Below are positions 26,668 through 35,603 of a stretch of DNA of 64,000 nt, piece by piece. The translations under genes were made by a program, and so were the position numbers. The stretch covers positions 496,001 to 560,000 of the forward strand of contig NZ_BNEL01000003.1 of NCBI RefSeq assembly GCF_018327685.1, in the 5' to 3' direction. The notes under the pieces were generated by a model. The model worked only from the letters and a program-made list of their open reading frames with translations, had not been told where the DNA came from and did no database searches. Numbering within the stretch: position 1 is the first letter of the stretch; the number at the start of each line of letters is the position of its first letter. The DNA comes from Streptomyces sp. TS71-3. GTDB taxonomy: Bacteria > Actinomycetota > Actinomycetes > Streptomycetales > Streptomycetaceae.

Positions 26668-29600
26668 TCAGTCGAACCAGCGGTCCCGGGCCAGTTCGTC
26701 CGTGCGGGACGGGTCCTCCAGGAGTGCCGCCACCTCGAAGCGGCGCGGCCACTCGCGGGCCACCCACGCCAGGCCCGCCGCGACCCCCTCGAACGTCGCC
26801 GCGTGCACCGTGCCGTCCGGGGCGCGGTACCAGTCCAGTTCGACGCCGTCGACGACCAGCTCCTCGTGCTCGACGTACGAGCCGGGAGTGGCCGCGCCCA
26901 GCAGCACCCGCACCGAGTCGGGCACCTCGCGCGTGACGCCCTCGCCGTGCACCTCGCCGGAGACCGTCTCGCCGAGCCGCCGCACCTGGAACAGCTCGGC
27001 CAGGTCCCCGGCCGCCGAGGGACGCACCGGCAGCAGCGGGCGCTCGTCGGCCAGCGGCAGCACGTCCGGGGAGTCCGCGACCAGCGCCTCGCGCGCGTCC
27101 ACGACGACCACGTCGCCGTCGCCCCGCACCGCCCGCAGGTCGTCCGGCAGCGTCACCTGCTCCGGGTCGAGGTCCGCGAGCGCCCCGTACAGGGCGTGCA
27201 ACTGTGCGGCGCCGACCTCGCGGTCCGGGTCGGCGAGCCGGTCGAGCAGTTCCGCGGCGCCGCCCGGCTCGTCGAGCAGCGCGGCCACCGAGGTGCGCAC
27301 GCCGAGCGACCGCAGCACCTGCTCGTCCTCGAAACCGGTGGCGTCCGCGGAGTCGTAGAGCCCCGCCAGCAGCGGATCGCCGCCGGCCGCGCGCAGCCCG
27401 GCGGGCCGCCGGCCGTCCAGCACCGGATGGCCGCGCAGCCACCACGCGGTGTACGGGCGGACGGTCTCGGAGGTGCCGTCCGGCAGCAGGATCCGCACCG
27501 GCTGCGTCAGCGCGTCGCGCAGCGGCGGGCGGGACAGCATCGCCAGCGCCTGCGGCCAGCGGTCCTCGTCGACCAGGTCGAGGTCCCGCACGGCGACGAC
27601 CTCGGTGGCCACCGGCGGCACGGACGTCTCCGGGAGCCGGTCGAGCACGTCCTCGCACCAGACGTCGACGGCGTCCAGCAGGCCGACGTCGTCGGGCTCC
27701 GCGTAGTCGCCCTCGCGGGGGTCCATGTCGTCCGGGTCGAGCACCACGTCGGTGGCCCGCACGAGCTGGAACTCCGCGAGCGCGCCGCACGCCGCGAGCG
27801 GCCGGCTGCCCCAGCGGTCGGCCAGCTCCGCGTCCACCTCGGCCAGCTCACCCTCCCGCATGACCTGCGCGAACGGGCTGCCCGGCACGACCAGTTCGCC
27901 CGCGGGCGCCAGCTCGCCGTCCTCGTCCGGCAGCGCCAGGGCGCCGAGCCAGGGCTCGTCACCCGGCTCCAGGGCCGCGTCCCGCACCAGCGCGAGCACC
28001 ACCTCGGCGAGCTCCTCGGCGTCCAGGCTGCCGGCTCCTTCGGAGCCCGGCCCGTCCGGGAACCAGTCGCCGTCGTCCTCCAGCGACGCCGCCACGGCGG
28101 CCCGCACCTGCGGGGTCGTCAGCACGGCGCGCGGCGACGCGGGGAGCGCGCCGAGCTTCTCCAGGAGGGGGTGCGAGGCGTCCGGGTGCGCCACCTTCAG
28201 GCCGAGGCGGGTGAGGGCCGCCGCGGACGGGGCGGCGGACGAGGCGTCCGTGCCGGTGTCCGCCGGCTCCGGTGCCCGATCGGACGGCGGCAGCGGGAGC
28301 AGGACGTGGCGGGGGCCGATCGTCGTGTGCGGCAGCGCGGGGCCGAGCCTGCCCGGCTCGGCCGCCTCCTCCCGCGCCTCCCCCGCGCGCGGCGCACCGC
28401 CCGCCAGCGGGACCGGCAGGCCGGAGAGCCGCTCCGGGTCCACGCCCGCCAGGCTGTCGTACAGCCGCCACCACCAACCGGGCTCGCGCTCCAGGCCGGC
28501 GAGCCGGTCGACCGCCTCCGTCAGCGGCACCCGGACGACGCCCAGGGTGCGCAGCTCCACGCGGCGCTCCAGGCCCGCGGGCAGCAGGTTGGGCAGCACC
28601 TCGGCCAGCACCCGGACGGTCTCCGCGCCGGCGCCCTCCACCACCTCGGCGTCCCGCGGGCGCAGCGCGGCGGTGCCGTCCTCCTCCATGCCGGTACCGA
28701 GGCCTGCGCCGAGGCCGGGGCCGGGGCCGCTCAGGTCCGGCCGGCCCGGTCCGGCGAGGTCGTCGGCGATCTCCCGGGCCCATGCCTTCTCCGGGTCCTC
28801 GGCGGTCGTCGCGACGGCGGGCGGCAGGAACGCGGTGCGGGGCAGCCGCTCCAGGATCGCCCGGCGCAGCGCGCCGTCCAGCTCTCCCTTGCCCAGAGGG
28901 CCCGGCACCAGGTCGAGCAGGCCGACGCTCACCGGCCGCCAGGCGGCGAGCAGTGCGGCGTACGTGTCCGCGGCGCGCTCGACCAGGAAGTCGGTGAGCG
29001 GTCCTGCGGCGACGTGCCGGCGCGTGGTGTCCAGCGGCAGCGTGGCGATCAGCAGCGCGGGGACGCCGAGGGGTTCGTCGCTCGGCGTCGGCGCGTGCAC
29101 CACGGGCTCGGTGCCGGGGCGGCGCGGGGCGCCCTCGTCGTCCACCGGGACGGCCCAGGTCACGGACCAGTGCGGGCGGAGCCGCTCCTCGATCGGGCGG
29201 TCCCGCAGGAGTTCCCTGCCCAGCTCGCCGTAGCTGTGGGCGGTGCGCCAGCGGGTGGTGCCCTCGCGGGTGTCCTCGATGACGGTGAGGGTGTGGGGGG
29301 TGAGCGGGGTGCCGGGTTCGGGCGCCTCGGCCCCGGTCCCGGTCGCGGGCTGGGTCCCGGTCGCGGGCTGGGTCGCGGTCGCGGGTTGGGTCCCGGTCCC
29401 GGGTTGGGTCCCGGTCGCGGGTTGGGTCGCGGTCCCGGGTTGGGTTCCGGTTTCGCTTCCGGTCTGGCGGCGGAGGGTGCGGGTGCCCGCCGGGGTCTCG
29501 ACGACGACCTCGGCGAGGCCGGGGAGGGTGAGGAGGAGGGCCGCGTCGATGGCGTCGAGCAGCCGCTCCACCAGGTCGCGGGCCGCGGCGTCCCGCAACG

Positions 29601-30336
29601 GCAGGATCACCACCGTGTCGTAGCCCTGCGGGGCCGTGCCCTCCGCCGGGAACGGCAGCCTCAGCAGCGGCACGTGGCCCTCGCGGCGGCGCAGTTCGTC
29701 GCGGAGGCCCTTGCTGTCCCGGGCGATCTCGGTGGCCAGGCCGCGGGCCTCGACCAGCGACCAGCGGACGCCGCCGGTGCGGCCGACGATCGCCGGCTCG
29801 TCGCTGACGGCGAGGACGGCGGCGAAGCCGACGCCGAAACGGCCGACCGGGGTGGGTGCGGGGGGTGTGCGGGTGCCTGCGGCGGCGGGGGGCGTGGTTT
29901 CGGTGCCGGTGCCTGTTTCGGCGCCTGTTCCGGTTCCGGTTCCGGGTTCGGGTTCGGTCCCGGTGCCGGTGCCGGTGCCGGTGCCGGTCACGGCGTCCGG
30001 CTCGTCGCGTTTGGCGGAGGCGCGGAGGGTGGCGAGGGATTCGACGCCTGCCTCATCGAGGGGGGCGCCGGTGTTCGCTGCGACCAGCACGTCGTCGTGC
30101 AGCGTGAGACTGAGGCGGCCCCGGTTGCCCGCGCGTGCCGCCGCGTCTGCCGCGTTCTGAGCGAGTTCCACGATCAGGCGGTCGCGGTAGCCGCCCAGGG
30201 CGAGGTCCTCCTCGGCGTTCGCGTCCTCGCGGAAGCGGGCGGGGCTGGTGCGCCAGGCGTCGAGGACACCGCGGCGCAGGCGCGCGGTTCCGAATGGGTC
30301 CGCCCCTTCGGCGGCCGGCCGCACGAACTTGCTCAC
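26668..30336 (-). CDS. sacsin-type GHKL ATPase-domain protein
   Basis: The 1222-residue protein opens with a HSP90/sacsin-like ATP-binding domain: N box DRLIVELAQNAADAAAR near residue 55 and the glycine loop PVGRFGVGFAAVLAV near residue 165. The rest is a large Streptomyces-conserved region with no named domain. GTG 30336 (VSKFVRPAAEGADPFGT) is chosen because AACGAGGAG lies ~8 nt upstream; GTG 30345 would sit directly on the Shine-Dalgarno. Two in-frame DNA repeats enlarge it: a GT/EP-rich run between the N box and glycine loop (the ATP lid) and a TQPAT/GTQPGT run near residue 300. Probably a cytoplasmic chaperone-like ATPase; substrate unknown. Confidence 0.88.
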   Translation of the reverse strand: MSKFVRPAAEGADPFGTARLRRGVLDAWRTSPARFREDANAEEDLALGGYRDRLIVELAQNAADAAARAGNRGRLSLTLHDDVLVAANTGAPLDEAGVESLATLRASAKRDEPDAVTGTGTGTGTGTEPEPGTGTGTGAETGTGTETTPPAAAGTRTPPAPTPVGRFGVGFAAVLAVSDEPAIVGRTGGVRWSLVEARGLATEIARDSKGLRDELRRREGHVPLLRLPFPAEGTAPQGYDTVVILPLRDAAARDLVERLLDAIDAALLLTLPGLAEVVVETPAGTRTLRRQTGSETGTQPGTATQPATGTQPGTGTQPATATQPATGTQPATGTGAEAPEPGTPLTPHTLTVIEDTREGTTRWRTAHSYGELGRELLRDRPIEERLRPHWSVTWAVPVDDEGAPRRPGTEPVVHAPTPSDEPLGVPALLIATLPLDTTRRHVAAGPLTDFLVERAADTYAALLAAWRPVSVGLLDLVPGPLGKGELDGALRRAILERLPRTAFLPPAVATTAEDPEKAWAREIADDLAGPGRPDLSGPGPGLGAGLGTGMEEDGTAALRPRDAEVVEGAGAETVRVLAEVLPNLLPAGLERRVELRTLGVVRVPLTEAVDRLAGLEREPGWWWRLYDSLAGVDPERLSGLPVPLAGGAPRAGEAREEAAEPGRLGPALPHTTIGPRHVLLPLPPSDRAPEPADTGTDASSAAPSAAALTRLGLKVAHPDASHPLLEKLGALPASPRAVLTTPQVRAAVAASLEDDGDWFPDGPGSEGAGSLDAEELAEVVLALVRDAALEPGDEPWLGALALPDEDGELAPAGELVVPGSPFAQVMREGELAEVDAELADRWGSRPLAACGALAEFQLVRATDVVLDPDDMDPREGDYAEPDDVGLLDAVDVWCEDVLDRLPETSVPPVATEVVAVRDLDLVDEDRWPQALAMLSRPPLRDALTQPVRILLPDGTSETVRPYTAWWLRGHPVLDGRRPAGLRAAGGDPLLAGLYDSADATGFEDEQVLRSLGVRTSVAALLDEPGGAAELLDRLADPDREVGAAQLHALYGALADLDPEQVTLPDDLRAVRGDGDVVVVDAREALVADSPDVLPLADERPLLPVRPSAAGDLAELFQVRRLGETVSGEVHGEGVTREVPDSVRVLLGAATPGSYVEHEELVVDGVELDWYRAPDGTVHAATFEGVAAGLAWVAREWPRRFEVAALLEDPSRTDELARDRWFD

Positions 30337-30535
30337 GGTGGTCACTCCTCGTTACGGACGATGCGATTCGCCGGGGATCCCTCTTCACCGGAGCGACGAG
30401 GGTACGCCGCTGCCCGAAGGTACCGCGTCGGGGGCGGTGGATGGGCAGCGGTACGCCTGCGGCTGGGCTCAGCCGGGGGCGCCTTCTGTTCTTGTGGTGC
30501 GGTGAGTTGGCGGGTGTGGCTTTCGTCGCGGTTGC

Positions 30536-30716
30536 TCGCGCAGTTCCCCGCGCCCCTTGGTGGGGCGCCCCTTACAGCTGGGGCGCTCCGGTTCCCTCAG
30601 GGGCGCGGGGAACTGCGCGAGCAACCACCCACGGGCAGAAGATCCGGACGCAACCAGCGCCACCCACTCTGGACGGCGGGGCAACGCCCCGAAAAGGGGC
30701 GCGGGGAACTGCGCGC
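30536..30716. repeat. R1 repeat cluster upstream of the sacsin-like gene
   Basis: The 919-bp gap 30337-31255 has no credible gene. Its first part holds R1 cores at 30536-30556 (inverted), 30600-30620 (direct) and 30696-30716 (direct, last base changed). The first two can form a 21-bp stem with a 43-nt loop. Confidence 0.85.
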
Positions 30717-30793
30717 TCAGCCGGCCACCGGCCGATGGTCCGAACACGACCTGCGCCACTTCCCTGGACGGTGGAACGCCATCTGTTACGTCG

Positions 30794-30990
30794 TGGGGCG
30801 GGGCCGCGGGCGGATATCCGTCCTCGGTCCCGCGTCCTCCGCCAACAGAAGGCTCCCCTGGGCCTGACGCAGGACACTGCGGGCGGACATCCCCCCACGT
30901 CCCCTCACGTGACATCGGCGGCCAACGGCCGGTGAGGGTACGCGCCCCTGCGCGGACGGGGCGAAGGGGGCACGTCTCGTCGGCGGGTGC
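30794..30990 (+). repeat. long dispersed repeat R2, copy A
   Basis: Starting at GGGGCGGGGCCGCGGGCGGA and running through GATATCCGTCCTCGGTCC, CCCCTGGGCCTGACGCAGGA, GCGGGCGGACATCCCCCCAC and GTCCCCTCACGT, this ~200-bp element matches the minus strand of 49898-50115 almost base for base, and its first ~125 bp also match 49701-49830. No frame is conserved between copies, so it is not a gene fragment in an obvious sense. Confidence 0.8.
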
Positions 30991-31205
30991 GGCCGAGTGG
31001 GGCTGCGCCTCCTGCGCGGACGGGGCGAAGGGGGCACCCCTCGTACGCGACAGCGGCCCGGTGGGGGTACGCGCACCAGCGGGGACGGAGCGAAGGGGGC
31101 CGTCTCGTCGGCGAGTGCGGCCGAGTGGGGGGCTCGCGCCTCGTACGCGAAGGGGGCACGTCTCGTCCGCGGGTGCGGGCCGGCGGGGCCGCGCGTACGG
31201 CAGCC
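30961..31205 (+). repeat. four-unit ~64-bp tandem repeat at the end of R2 copy A
   Basis: GCGAAGGGGGC recurs at 30961, 31025, 31090 and 31147 (spacings 64, 65 and 57). Each is followed by variants of ACGTCTCGTCGGCGGGTGCG and a GTGGGG stretch. One such unit is also found inside R2 copy C (near 49930, minus strand), so copy A has expanded the end of the element. Confidence 0.8.
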
Positions 31206-31255
31206 CGAACGGTACCGGGGCCAAGGGAAAGGGGTCGCCGCACCCGCCAGGGTGC

Positions 31256-32176
31256 TCAGCTGTGGCCGAGGTCCTCCGGGGGGACCGGGGGCTCCACCGA
31301 GCCCGAGTCGTCGGAGGGGTGGAGGGGGAGGGGGTCCACCTGGGTCTCGTCGATGACCGGGGGCGCCGGCTGCGGCGGGTGGGGCATCACCGCGGCCTCC
31401 GAGTGGCCGCCGCAGCCGAAGCCCAACGACACCATGTGGCCGTCGGCCGGCGAGTACTCGTTCGCGCAGACACCGAACGCCTGCCGCAGTGACCCCGCGA
31501 TCGGCACCAGGAACGCGCAGGTCACGCAGGACGCGGGGGCGGCCTGCGCCATCGCCGTGCGCGGACCGTACTGCTCCTCCCAGCGCTCCGCGGACGTCAG
31601 CAGCCCGTAGCGGGACAGCACCCGCGGCCGGGCCATGCCCAGTTCCTCGGCGACGGCGGCGATGCTGCCGCGGGACGGCGCGGCGGGCAGGTTCGCCGGG
31701 GGACCCGAGGTGACCTCGGCGTCCTCGGCCTCGACGAGGTCGGCCATCTCGTGCGAGACGGCGGAGTTCGGGGGCGGGACGTCCTCGCCGGTGTAGCCCG
31801 GTTCGAGCCGCAGGTCGTCGGCGTCCGTGGGGAGCAGGTCGCCGGGGCCCAGGTCGCCGGGGCGCAGCCGCTCGCTCCAGGGCACCCACTCGGGGGCGAG
31901 CAGGGCGTCGGGGCCGGGCAGCAGAACGGACTCGTCGAGCGTGACGACCTTGGCGCGGGAGGCGCGGGTGACGGTCACGGCCCACCGCCAGCCGCGGTAG
32001 CCCGGCTCCCTGCACTCGAAGAAGTGCGTGACGACGCGATCGCCCTCACCCACCGCCTCGACGTGCTCGCCGACCGTGCCGGGCGCCGCCGCCTCCTCCG
32101 CGGCACTCCGGGCAAGGCCGACCGCCTCGACGCACAGACGGTCAGGGGTACGGCCTCGCGTTGTCGCTGCGCTCAC
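31256..32176 (-). CDS. DUF3027 protein
   Basis: This 306-residue actinobacterial protein of unknown function matches DUF3027: HFFECREPGYRGWRWAVTVT, the APEWVPWSERLRPGDLGPGD segment, and a C-terminal Cys-rich part (SCVTCAFLVPIAGSLRQAFG, VCANEYSPADGHMVSLGFGC). The four Cys could bind a metal. GTG 32176 is the start, with AGGAGAGAAGCG upstream; the frame further up to 32431 has no support. It is conserved beside the sacsin-like and MFS genes in Streptomyces as far as I recall. Cytoplasmic; role unknown. Confidence 0.88.
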   Translation of the reverse strand: MSAATTRGRTPDRLCVEAVGLARSAAEEAAAPGTVGEHVEAVGEGDRVVTHFFECREPGYRGWRWAVTVTRASRAKVVTLDESVLLPGPDALLAPEWVPWSERLRPGDLGPGDLLPTDADDLRLEPGYTGEDVPPPNSAVSHEMADLVEAEDAEVTSGPPANLPAAPSRGSIAAVAEELGMARPRVLSRYGLLTSAERWEEQYGPRTAMAQAAPASCVTCAFLVPIAGSLRQAFGVCANEYSPADGHMVSLGFGCGGHSEAAVMPHPPQPAPPVIDETQVDPLPLHPSDDSGSVEPPVPPEDLGHS

Positions 32177-32698
32177 AGGTATCGCTTCTCTCCTACGCCG
32201 TCTCACGAGTGCGCCGTCCGCTCGGCGAGGGTGCGGACGGAGCGGACCGGGGGACCGCGTCGACGTCCGCGCCCGGTCGTCCTCGGGCGCGCCTGCTGAT
32301 CCCATTCTGCGGGATGCACGCAGACGCGGGGGTGAGTGGACCGCCGCGGGGCGCGTTACGCACGCTACCCCTTCTGGAGCCACGGTCCCACACCACCGGG
32401 TGACCACGTGGTATGCCGCCCCGCTGTCCACGGCGGCGGGGGAGGGGCTTCGGAGGGGGATCGGAGCCGGCTTCCGAGCGGGTTCGTGGGGGCGGAGGGG
32501 GCTTCCGAGCGGGCTCGTGGATGTGTAGGGGGCTTCTTCGTCGGCCGCCCCGGCCCGGGAACGCGTCCCCGTGCGCCTCGTGGGCCGGCGTGGCCGGATG
32601 CGTTCGGTTCGCCCCCGCGACGGGCCCCTACCGCCATCCGTGCCGAGCGCGGAGCACGAATCAAGCTAGCTCCGGGTGTCTGGGGGCACTATGACGGA
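32177..32698. other. 522-bp divergent intergenic region
   Basis: No gene is supported between the DUF3027 and MFS starts. A direct repeat is visible: GCTTCCGAGCGGGTTCGTGG near 32477 and its near copy GCTTCCGAGCGGGCTCGTGG near 32501, with a third partial GGGGGCTTC at 32529. A lower-GC patch (CACGAATCAAGCTAGCTCC, 32655-32673) just before the MFS start is the likely promoter area. Confidence 0.5.
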
Positions 32699-34093
32699 GT
32701 GGCAGCCGCACGGGCGTCTCTGACCGCCGGCGGACCCGGCCCGTTGCGCCGGACCGTCCGGATGCTGGGGCATGCCCTGAAGTTCCCCTTCGCCCTCACC
32801 GGGCGGGCGATCCGCAAGGCCACCCACGCCCACGGCGCCGGCGAGTCCGGGCTGGCCAAGCTGATCGAGCTGCACGGCGTCAACGGCGCAGGCGACGTGA
32901 TGATCACCGTCGCCCTCGCGTCCACCGTCTTCTTCTCCGTGCCGACCGACGAGGCCCGCGGCCGGGTGGCCCTCTACCTGGCCGTCACCCTCGCCCCCTT
33001 CGCCCTCCTCGCCCCCGTCATCGGCCCCTTCCTCGACCGCATCCCGCACGGGCGCCGCGCCGCCATGGCCACCGCGATGCTGGCCCGCGTCCTGCTCGCG
33101 CTGCTGCTGTCGAACGCCGTCGTCACGGGATCCCTGGAGCTGTACCCGGCCGCGCTGGGCGTGCTGGTGGCGTCGAAGGCGTACGGAGTGGTGCGCAGCG
33201 CGGTCACGCCGCGCCTGCTGCCGCCGGGCTTCTCGCTGGTGAAGGCGAACTCCCGGGTGACGCTCTGCGGCCTGCTCGCCACCGGTGCCGCCGCCCCGAT
33301 CGGTGCGGCGCTGCACCTGGCCGGTGCCCGCTGGCCCCTGTACGGCGCCTGCGTGATCTTCATCGCGGGCACTGTGCTCTCCTTCCAGCTGCCTCCGAAG
33401 GTCGACTCCGGCAAGGGCGAGGACAAGGCGCTGCTCGCGTCGGACGAGGAGCACCTGCACGGCCTGCGCGAGGCGGCACATGTCCGGCGTCCGGGGCTGC
33501 GCTCCGTCGGGCCTGCGGTGACGCACGCCCTGGCGGCCAACGCGGTGCTGCGCTGGCTCTCCGGGTTCCTCATCTTCTTCCTGGCGTTCCTGCTCCGCGA
33601 GCACCCCCTCGCGGGGCAGAGCGCCGCGGTCTCGCTGGGCGCGGCGGGCGTCGGGGCGGGGGCGGGCAACGCGCTGGGCACGGCCGTCGGCGCGTGGCTG
33701 AAGGCCCGGGCACCCGAGCTGATCGTCGTGACCGTGGTCGCGCTGGCCGCCGGGGTCGCCGTCGCCGCCGCCGCGCTGTTCGGCGCGCTGCTGGTGGCGG
33801 TCCTGGCCGCGGTCGCCGGGTTCGCGCAGGCGCTGGCGAAGCTGTCGCTGGACGCGATGATCCAGCGGGACGTGCCGGAGGTGGTGCGCACGTCCGCGTT
33901 CGCCAAGTCGGAGACAGTGCTCCAGATGGCGTGGGTGGTGGGCGGCGCGATCGGCATCGCGCTGCCGCTCAACGGCACGCTGGGGCTGTCGGTCGCCGCG
34001 GCGGTGGTGGCCATCGGCTGGCTGACGACCGTCCGGGGGTTGCTGTCGTCGGCGCGGCACGGCGGGGCGCCGGGCCGCACGCGCGTGGTCTGA
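32699..34093 (+). CDS. MFS-type membrane transporter
   Basis: The 464-residue protein has about twelve membrane helices (VMITVALASTVFFSVPTDEA, VALYLAVTLAPFALLAPVIG, RWLSGFLIFFLAFLLREHPL) and the MFS loop signature GPFLDRIPHGRRAAM. A basic N-terminal stretch (FALTGRAIRKATHAHGAGES) precedes helix 1. The GTG at 32699 follows GACGGA; an overlapping ATG at 32691 in another frame would encode only ten residues (MTEWQPHGRL). The substrate is unknown. It is followed by the DUF2771 lipoprotein and the mqn genes on the same strand. Confidence 0.88.
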   Translation: MAAARASLTAGGPGPLRRTVRMLGHALKFPFALTGRAIRKATHAHGAGESGLAKLIELHGVNGAGDVMITVALASTVFFSVPTDEARGRVALYLAVTLAPFALLAPVIGPFLDRIPHGRRAAMATAMLARVLLALLLSNAVVTGSLELYPAALGVLVASKAYGVVRSAVTPRLLPPGFSLVKANSRVTLCGLLATGAAAPIGAALHLAGARWPLYGACVIFIAGTVLSFQLPPKVDSGKGEDKALLASDEEHLHGLREAAHVRRPGLRSVGPAVTHALAANAVLRWLSGFLIFFLAFLLREHPLAGQSAAVSLGAAGVGAGAGNALGTAVGAWLKARAPELIVVTVVALAAGVAVAAAALFGALLVAVLAAVAGFAQALAKLSLDAMIQRDVPEVVRTSAFAKSETVLQMAWVVGGAIGIALPLNGTLGLSVAAAVVAIGWLTTVRGLLSSARHGGAPGRTRVV

Positions 34094-34161
34094 CCCCGCG
34101 CCCGGGTGACCCGTGGGGGCACCTCCCTCTCCCGTGGGGCACCGGGGGATAGCCTGCGCCC

Positions 34162-34764
34162 ATGAGCTCCCCGCCCCCGGCGGGTCCGCGCCCGCCCCGC
34201 GCACTCCACCCGGCGGGCCCGCACCGGCCGCGCCCGTCACGCCCGGCCCCCGGCGCCCGGTCCCGGCGCCCCGGAACGGTCCCGGCCCACCGGTCGCACC
34301 GGTCCCGTGTCCGCCGCCTCCGCCCGGCGACCGCCGCCGGCGCGCTCTGCGCGGCGCTGCTCGCGCTCTCCGGGTGCGAGAAGCCGACGCCGCTGGCCAC
34401 GGTCACCGTCGGCGAGGACTCGGTGCACACGGCAGCCGCGTGCTACCACGGCGGGAAGCGGATCCCGGCGCCGGAGCTGGCCCAGTGCCTGCGGCAGCGC
34501 CACTTCCACGGCGTCGGGGTGGACCCGGACGCCACGGTCAGGTTCGGCGTGGACCCGGCCATCGCGGACGAGGGCTGGACGATCCTGCTGAACGGCCGGC
34601 CGATCACCGACCCCACCCCGAAGACCTACCGCACCATCCCGGGCAGCGTCTTCTTCAACCCGCAGTTCGGGGCGCGGGGCGGCGCCAGCACCGTCAGCAT
34701 CCTGGAGGGCAGCGCGAGCCGGCCGATCGGCCTATGGTCGTTCACGTTCAAGAAGCAGACCTGA
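34162..34764 (+). CDS. DUF2771 lipoprotein
   Basis: The 200-residue product has a long Pro/Arg-rich start, then a hydrophobic segment ending in a lipobox (AALLALSGCEKPT, Cys at about residue 72), so it is predicted to be lipid-anchored on the outer face of the membrane. The mature domain (VTVGEDSVHTAAACYHGGKR, IADEGWTILLNGRPI, GLWSFTFKKQ) is DUF2771. A later start nearer the signal peptide, giving a standard short n-region, is quite possible because the first ~50 residues are atypical. Function unknown. Confidence 0.85.
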   Translation: MSSPPPAGPRPPRALHPAGPHRPRPSRPAPGARSRRPGTVPAHRSHRSRVRRLRPATAAGALCAALLALSGCEKPTPLATVTVGEDSVHTAAACYHGGKRIPAPELAQCLRQRHFHGVGVDPDATVRFGVDPAIADEGWTILLNGRPITDPTPKTYRTIPGSVFFNPQFGARGGASTVSILEGSASRPIGLWSFTFKKQT

Positions 34765-34820
34765 ACGGCCGGACGGCCACGCAGAAGATCCGATCCACCA
34801 CGAAGGACGCCCAGGCCCCC

Positions 34821-35603
34821 ATGCGCATTCTCGTCGCCACCGCGGTCGCCCCGGAACAGGACGCCGTGGCGCGGGCGCTCGCCGCCGACCGGGCCCGCGG
34901 CGGGGTCCACGACCAGCGGATCCCCGGTGCCGCCCTGCTCGCCCTGGCCGGCTCCCCCGCGGAGCCCGATGCGCCCGCGGCACGGGACGGCGGCGTGCCC
35001 CCGGCCGCCCGGGGGCCCCGCTGGGACCTGCTGACCGCCGGCGTCGGACCGGGCCGTGCCGCGGCGAGCACCAGCGCCGCGCTCACCGCGGCCGCGCTCG
35101 CCGGCGAGCCGTACGGGCTCGTGGTCTCCGCCGGCATCGGCGGCGGCTTCGCGCCCGTGGCACCGCCCCTGACGGTCGTCGTCGCCGAGGCGATCACCGC
35201 CGCCGACCTGGGCGCCGACACCCCGGACGGCTTCCTCCCCGTCACCGCCCTCGGCTTCGGCACGGTCACGCACCGGGTGCCGCCGTCCCTGGTCCGGGAG
35301 GCCGCCGCGGCGACCTCCGCGGTCACCGGCACCGTGCTCACCGTCTCGACCGCGACCGGCACCGCCGAGCGGTGCGCCGTACTCCGCGAACGCCACCCGG
35401 ACGCCGTCGCCGAGGCCATGGAGGGCTTCGGGGTCGCGGAGGCCGCCTCGGCACACGGCGTGCCGGTCCTGGAGGTGCGCACGATCTCCAATCCCGTCGG
35501 CCCCCGCGACCGGGCGGCCTGGCGGATCGGGGAGGCGCTGGCGGCGCTCACGGAGGCGTTCGGGAAGCTGGGACCCGTACTGGAAGGTTGGAGACAAGCA
35601 TGA
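34821..35603 (+). CDS. mqnB: futalosine hydrolase
   Basis: MqnB removes hypoxanthine from futalosine (or acts after adenosine deamination) in the futalosine route to menaquinone. The 260-residue protein is a purine-nucleosidase-fold enzyme: MRILVATAVAPEQDAVARAL, LLTAGVGPGRAAASTSAAL, VVSAGIGGGFAPV, AVAEAMEGFGVAEAASAHGV with the catalytic EAMEGFG, and VRTISNPVGPRDRAAW. Its stop overlaps the mqnD start (ATGA). The protein carries a ~20-residue low-complexity insertion (EPDAPAARDGGVPPAARG) near residue 50. Confidence 0.95.
   Translation: MRILVATAVAPEQDAVARALAADRARGGVHDQRIPGAALLALAGSPAEPDAPAARDGGVPPAARGPRWDLLTAGVGPGRAAASTSAALTAAALAGEPYGLVVSAGIGGGFAPVAPPLTVVVAEAITAADLGADTPDGFLPVTALGFGTVTHRVPPSLVREAAAATSAVTGTVLTVSTATGTAERCAVLRERHPDAVAEAMEGFGVAEAASAHGVPVLEVRTISNPVGPRDRAAWRIGEALAALTEAFGKLGPVLEGWRQA

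Noticed and set aside
26539..30867. 1442-codon plus-strand frame opposite the sacsin-like gene
   Set aside because: It is the antisense of a gene with GHKL motifs; no domain is visible and it runs into intergenic repeats.
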